Part shown: one piece after another, positions 61,914-64,000 of the stretch
Position numbering within the stretch: the stretch's first letter is position 1
Layout of the letters: every line of letters starts with the position of its first letter
DNA from: Saprospiraceae bacterium
GTDB lineage: Bacteria > Bacteroidota > Bacteroidia > Chitinophagales > Saprospiraceae
DNA: 64,000 bases
Assembly: GCA_016717105.1 (NCBI GenBank)
Contig: JADKGF010000004.1
Location: forward strand, 165,770-229,769
Direction of reading: 5' to 3'
Program-made: the position numbers and the translations under genes
The notes under the pieces: model-generated
What the model was told of the DNA's origin: nothing
The model's database searches: none
The model's input: the letters and a program-made list of their open reading frames with translations, nothing else

Positions 61914-63173
61914 TTAACGAATGGTTTTGAATATCAACGGCTGTTTGATAGGTTTTGTTTCGCTAAATGTGTAGGCCATATCCATGTACACTTCGGCTTT
62001 TGCAAAAAAAGTCTCATCATTGGCATGTAACACAGCCAATGTCTCACCAACAGCTACTTTTGTACCTACCTTCTTGGATAAAACGATGCCTGCACTATGA
62101 TCTATCGGACTTTCTTTGGTCTCTCGACCTGCACCCAATTTTACAGAAGCAAGACCGATGTCCATGGCGCTAAGATGGGAAATGTATCCTGCTGATTTAC
62201 TTTTGTATTCATAAGTCAATGTTGCTTTGGGCAATAAATTCATATCTTTGACTACATTGATATCTCCCTCTTGTGAAGCCACCAATTCAATGAATTTTTC
62301 AAAAGCTTTACCGTTAAGAATCAAGGATTTTAATAAATCGATGCCTTCTTTATGACTATGCGTACGGCCAGCTAAAGTCAGCATATAGCTACCCAATTCC
62401 AAACACAAGGTGGTCAAATCTTCAGGACCATGACCACGCAAGGTATCGATCGCCTCCTTCACTTCCAGTGCATTGCCCACGGCAAATCCGAGTGGCTCTT
62501 CCATGCCGGTAATGACAGCGATAAGCTTGCGATTCATTTTTTTGGCTGTATTGATCATGATATTGGCCAATTTTTCAGCATCAGAAATGGTTTTTATGAA
62601 AGCGCCATCCCCTACTTTGAGATCAATGACAATCGCATCCGCGCCACAAGCCAGTTTTTTACTCATCACGCTGGACGCAATGAGCGAAATATTATCCACC
62701 GTACCTGTCACATCTCTGAGGGCGTACAGTTTTTTATCCGCAGGAACCAATTTGTTGTTTTGACTGCAAATGGCTATACCATGTTGTTTAACTTTATCAA
62801 CAAACTGTCCGGCAGTCATGTCCACTTGAAAACCTGGAATAGATTCAAATTTGTCCAATGTGCCACCAGTGTGACCTAGGCCACGACCAGACATCTTCGC
62901 TACTGGCACACCTGCTGCAGCAACCAATGGTGCTAATATCAATGTAGTTTTATCGCCCACACCTCCTGTACTATGTTTATCTACTTTGATACCATCGATG
63001 GAAGAAAGGTCAATCATATCACCTGATCGCATCATGACATCTGTGAGCGCAGCGGTTTCGTCATCATTCATCCCCTGAAAAAAAACTGCCATCAACCAGG
63101 CAGAAATCTGATAATCAGGTATCTCACCCGTCAAATATCCATTGATAATCGATTGAATATCTTCGGCAGACAA
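61914..63173 (-). CDS. deoA: Thymidine/pyrimidine-nucleoside phosphorylase (5' end frameshifted)
   Basis: The 419-residue frame starts at TTG and matches pyrimidine-nucleoside phosphorylases: VDKHSTGGVGDKTTLILAPL, KMSGRGLGHTGGTLDKFESI, SVMSKKLACGADAIVIDLKV and DGAFIKTISDAEKLA. The family N-terminus (about 12 residues, KKRDGHILSAED) begins just upstream; the sequence KKKRDGHI is visible but broken by an indel in the A run at 63193-63198, so the true start is at about 63210. It converts thymidine and deoxyuridine plus phosphate to base and deoxyribose 1-phosphate. Follows deoB by a few bases. Confidence 0.95.
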   Translation of the reverse strand: MSAEDIQSIINGYLTGEIPDYQISAWLMAVFFQGMNDDETAALTDVMMRSGDMIDLSSIDGIKVDKHSTGGVGDKTTLILAPLVAAAGVPVAKMSGRGLGHTGGTLDKFESIPGFQVDMTAGQFVDKVKQHGIAICSQNNKLVPADKKLYALRDVTGTVDNISLIASSVMSKKLACGADAIVIDLKVGDGAFIKTISDAEKLANIMINTAKKMNRKLIAVITGMEEPLGFAVGNALEVKEAIDTLRGHGPEDLTTLCLELGSYMLTLAGRTHSHKEGIDLLKSLILNGKAFEKFIELVASQEGDINVVKDMNLLPKATLTYEYKSKSAGYISHLSAMDIGLASVKLGAGRETKESPIDHSAGIVLSKKVGTKVAVGETLAVLHANDETFFAKAEVYMDMAYTFSETKPIKQPLIFKTIR

Positions 63174-63229
63174 AATATGTCCGTCCCTTTTCTTTTTTAA
63201 GTTCTACCAAGAATCTTAGTTTTGTGGAT

Positions 63230-63547
63230 TTAAAATAAACAACTACTTCCTGTAGTCTCAAAATCTATGCCTAAAGCATCAGCGATCGTAGCAGCTATGT
63301 CCACAAAACTATTTCTAACTCCTAAATCCTTACCATAAGCGTTATTTTTACCATAAATTAAGATAGGAATATACTCACGGGTGTGGTCGGTACCTGGCCA
63401 TGTAGGGTCATTGCCATGATCGGCGGTGATGATCAGGAGGTCATCTTCTTTCATTTTTGACATTATCTCAGGCAAGCTTAGCATCAAATGCTTCCAAACA
63501 TCGGGCATAACCCGGCACATCCCGCCGATGACCAAAGTGCATATCAA
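63230..63547 (-). CDS. deoB: Phosphopentomutase, C-terminal part (frameshifted)
   Basis: 105 residues including DDLLIITADHGNDPTWPGTD and HTREYIPILIYGKN, the conserved metal-binding C-terminal motif of DeoB (DHGxDP, HTRE). The frame is disconnected from the preceding one by one extra base near 63473 (repair gives FDAKLPEIMSKM). Phosphopentomutase isomerises ribose and deoxyribose 1-phosphate to the 5-phosphates, feeding DeoC. Confidence 0.9.
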   Translation of the reverse strand: MICTLVIGGMCRVMPDVWKHLMLSLPEIMSKMKEDDLLIITADHGNDPTWPGTDHTREYIPILIYGKNNAYGKDLGVRNSFVDIAATIADALGIDFETTGSSCLF

Positions 63548-64000
63548 AATCCACCAGATTGGTAAAAATCAGACCAGCTTGATCATTTTCAATGGCTGAT
63601 ATAGTGGCTTCGATGCCTTCAGTATTATTGGCGGTTTTGATGGATCGGGTGATACCTTTTCCTGCAAAAATATCATAAATCTTACCGATGCCCAAAACTT
63701 CTTTTCCGTATTTATTGATGGCATCTAATACATTGTCAGGTGGCATGGTGGCAAAATCTTTCCGTCGGGAAGTACGGGTATAATTGCCTGATGTACCGGT
63801 GAATGGCCTGGCTATCACACGACCTACTTCATACTCACCAATAAGCATGTTTCTGGCTATCTGACAGATTTCATATTGCTTTTCTATAGGTATCACATCT
63901 TCGTGCATGGCTATCTGAAATACACTATCTGCAGATGTATAAACGATCGGAAACCTGTTCGCACATGTTCGTCGCCCAAATCATCAATAATTGCTGTACC
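63468..64000 (-). CDS. deoB: Phosphopentomutase, middle part (frameshifted, extends beyond the window)
   Basis: The open frame 63468-63908 has KQYEICQIARNMLIGEYEVG, VIARPFTGTSGNYTRTSRRK and NLVDFDMHFGHRRDVPGYA, core DeoB motifs. Upstream, bases 63909-64000 encode ADSVFQIA in the same frame and DDLGDEHVRTG in another; a missing T in the run at 63951-63953 joins them as RTGFPIVYTSADSVFQI. The gene continues out of the window toward its N-terminus. First visible gene of the deo cluster. Confidence 0.9.

Overview
The window is AT-rich DNA from a member of the phylum Bacteroidota. The evidence is a complete gldK-gldL-gldM-gldN core of the type IX secretion system (T9SS), a PorP/SprF-family protein, a secreted protein with a T9SS C-terminal sorting signal, two TonB-dependent receptors, and several promoters with the Bacteroidota -7 element TAnnTTTG. 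The style of the secreted proteins (FDPNDK-type domain, PorP/SprF, the coaX/outer-membrane-protein/TPR cluster) suggests a Saprospiraceae-like lineage; that is an inference. I saw no rRNA, tRNA or CRISPR array.

Layout. 0-9 kb: tail of an outer-membrane beta-barrel gene, a large secreted Asp-box protein with a T9SS signal (split in two frames), and a beta-helix lipoprotein behind a TonB-dependent receptor with an unusual 11-bp-periodic operator. 9-12 kb: a YdeI-family gene and small membrane proteins, one pair of which has been tandemly duplicated, with the second copy decayed. 12-19 kb: a cystathionine beta-synthase-like gene, a CvpA-like gene, a lysozyme-inhibitor-like lipoprotein, and an operon of penicillin acylase, a small membrane protein, coaE and an alpha/beta hydrolase. 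19-26 kb: two paralogous TPR proteins, an outer-membrane protein, coaX and purH. 26-32 kb: gldKLMN and porP/sprF. 32-38 kb: fumarylacetoacetase, an MscS channel with a coupled small gene, an AI-2E-family permease, an MFS permease and a twin-arginine TIM-barrel protein. 38-47 kb: a TonB-dependent receptor with a damaged N-terminus, preceded by three 28-bp palindromic repeats, then hypothetical exported proteins, and an isomerase/oxidoreductase pair split by a lipoprotein gene. 47-57 kb: a small MscS channel, a U32 peptidase, an mrr restriction pseudogene flanked by a 31-bp direct repeat, a NUDIX remnant, a RelE/ParE-type toxin-antitoxin module, a TolB-propeller amidohydrolase and a PA14-OmpA protein. 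57-64 kb: a deoxyribonucleoside-catabolism operon (deoB-deoA-deoC plus an ALDH16-like double aldehyde dehydrogenase), interrupted by a DUF1016 nuclease remnant.

The most striking window-wide property is the number of single-base disruptions in otherwise well-conserved genes. About a dozen genes are interrupted by one-base indels, mostly in A/T homopolymers. Two more (the CBS-like and penicillin acylase genes) carry a single in-frame stop inside an open frame, and one MFS gene lacks a usual start codon. This looks largely like consensus error in a long-read or metagenome assembly. The mrr, NUDIX, DUF1016 and tandem-duplicate remnants carry larger lesions and look like genuine decay. Genes should be read as joined across these breaks when inferring function.

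The best candidates for undescribed biology are the triple 28-bp palindromic array in front of the second TonB receptor operon, the TTAAG 11-bp array in front of the first, the ALDH16-deo linkage, the 31-bp repeat flanking the mrr cassette, and the hidden small membrane gene coupled to the MscS channel.
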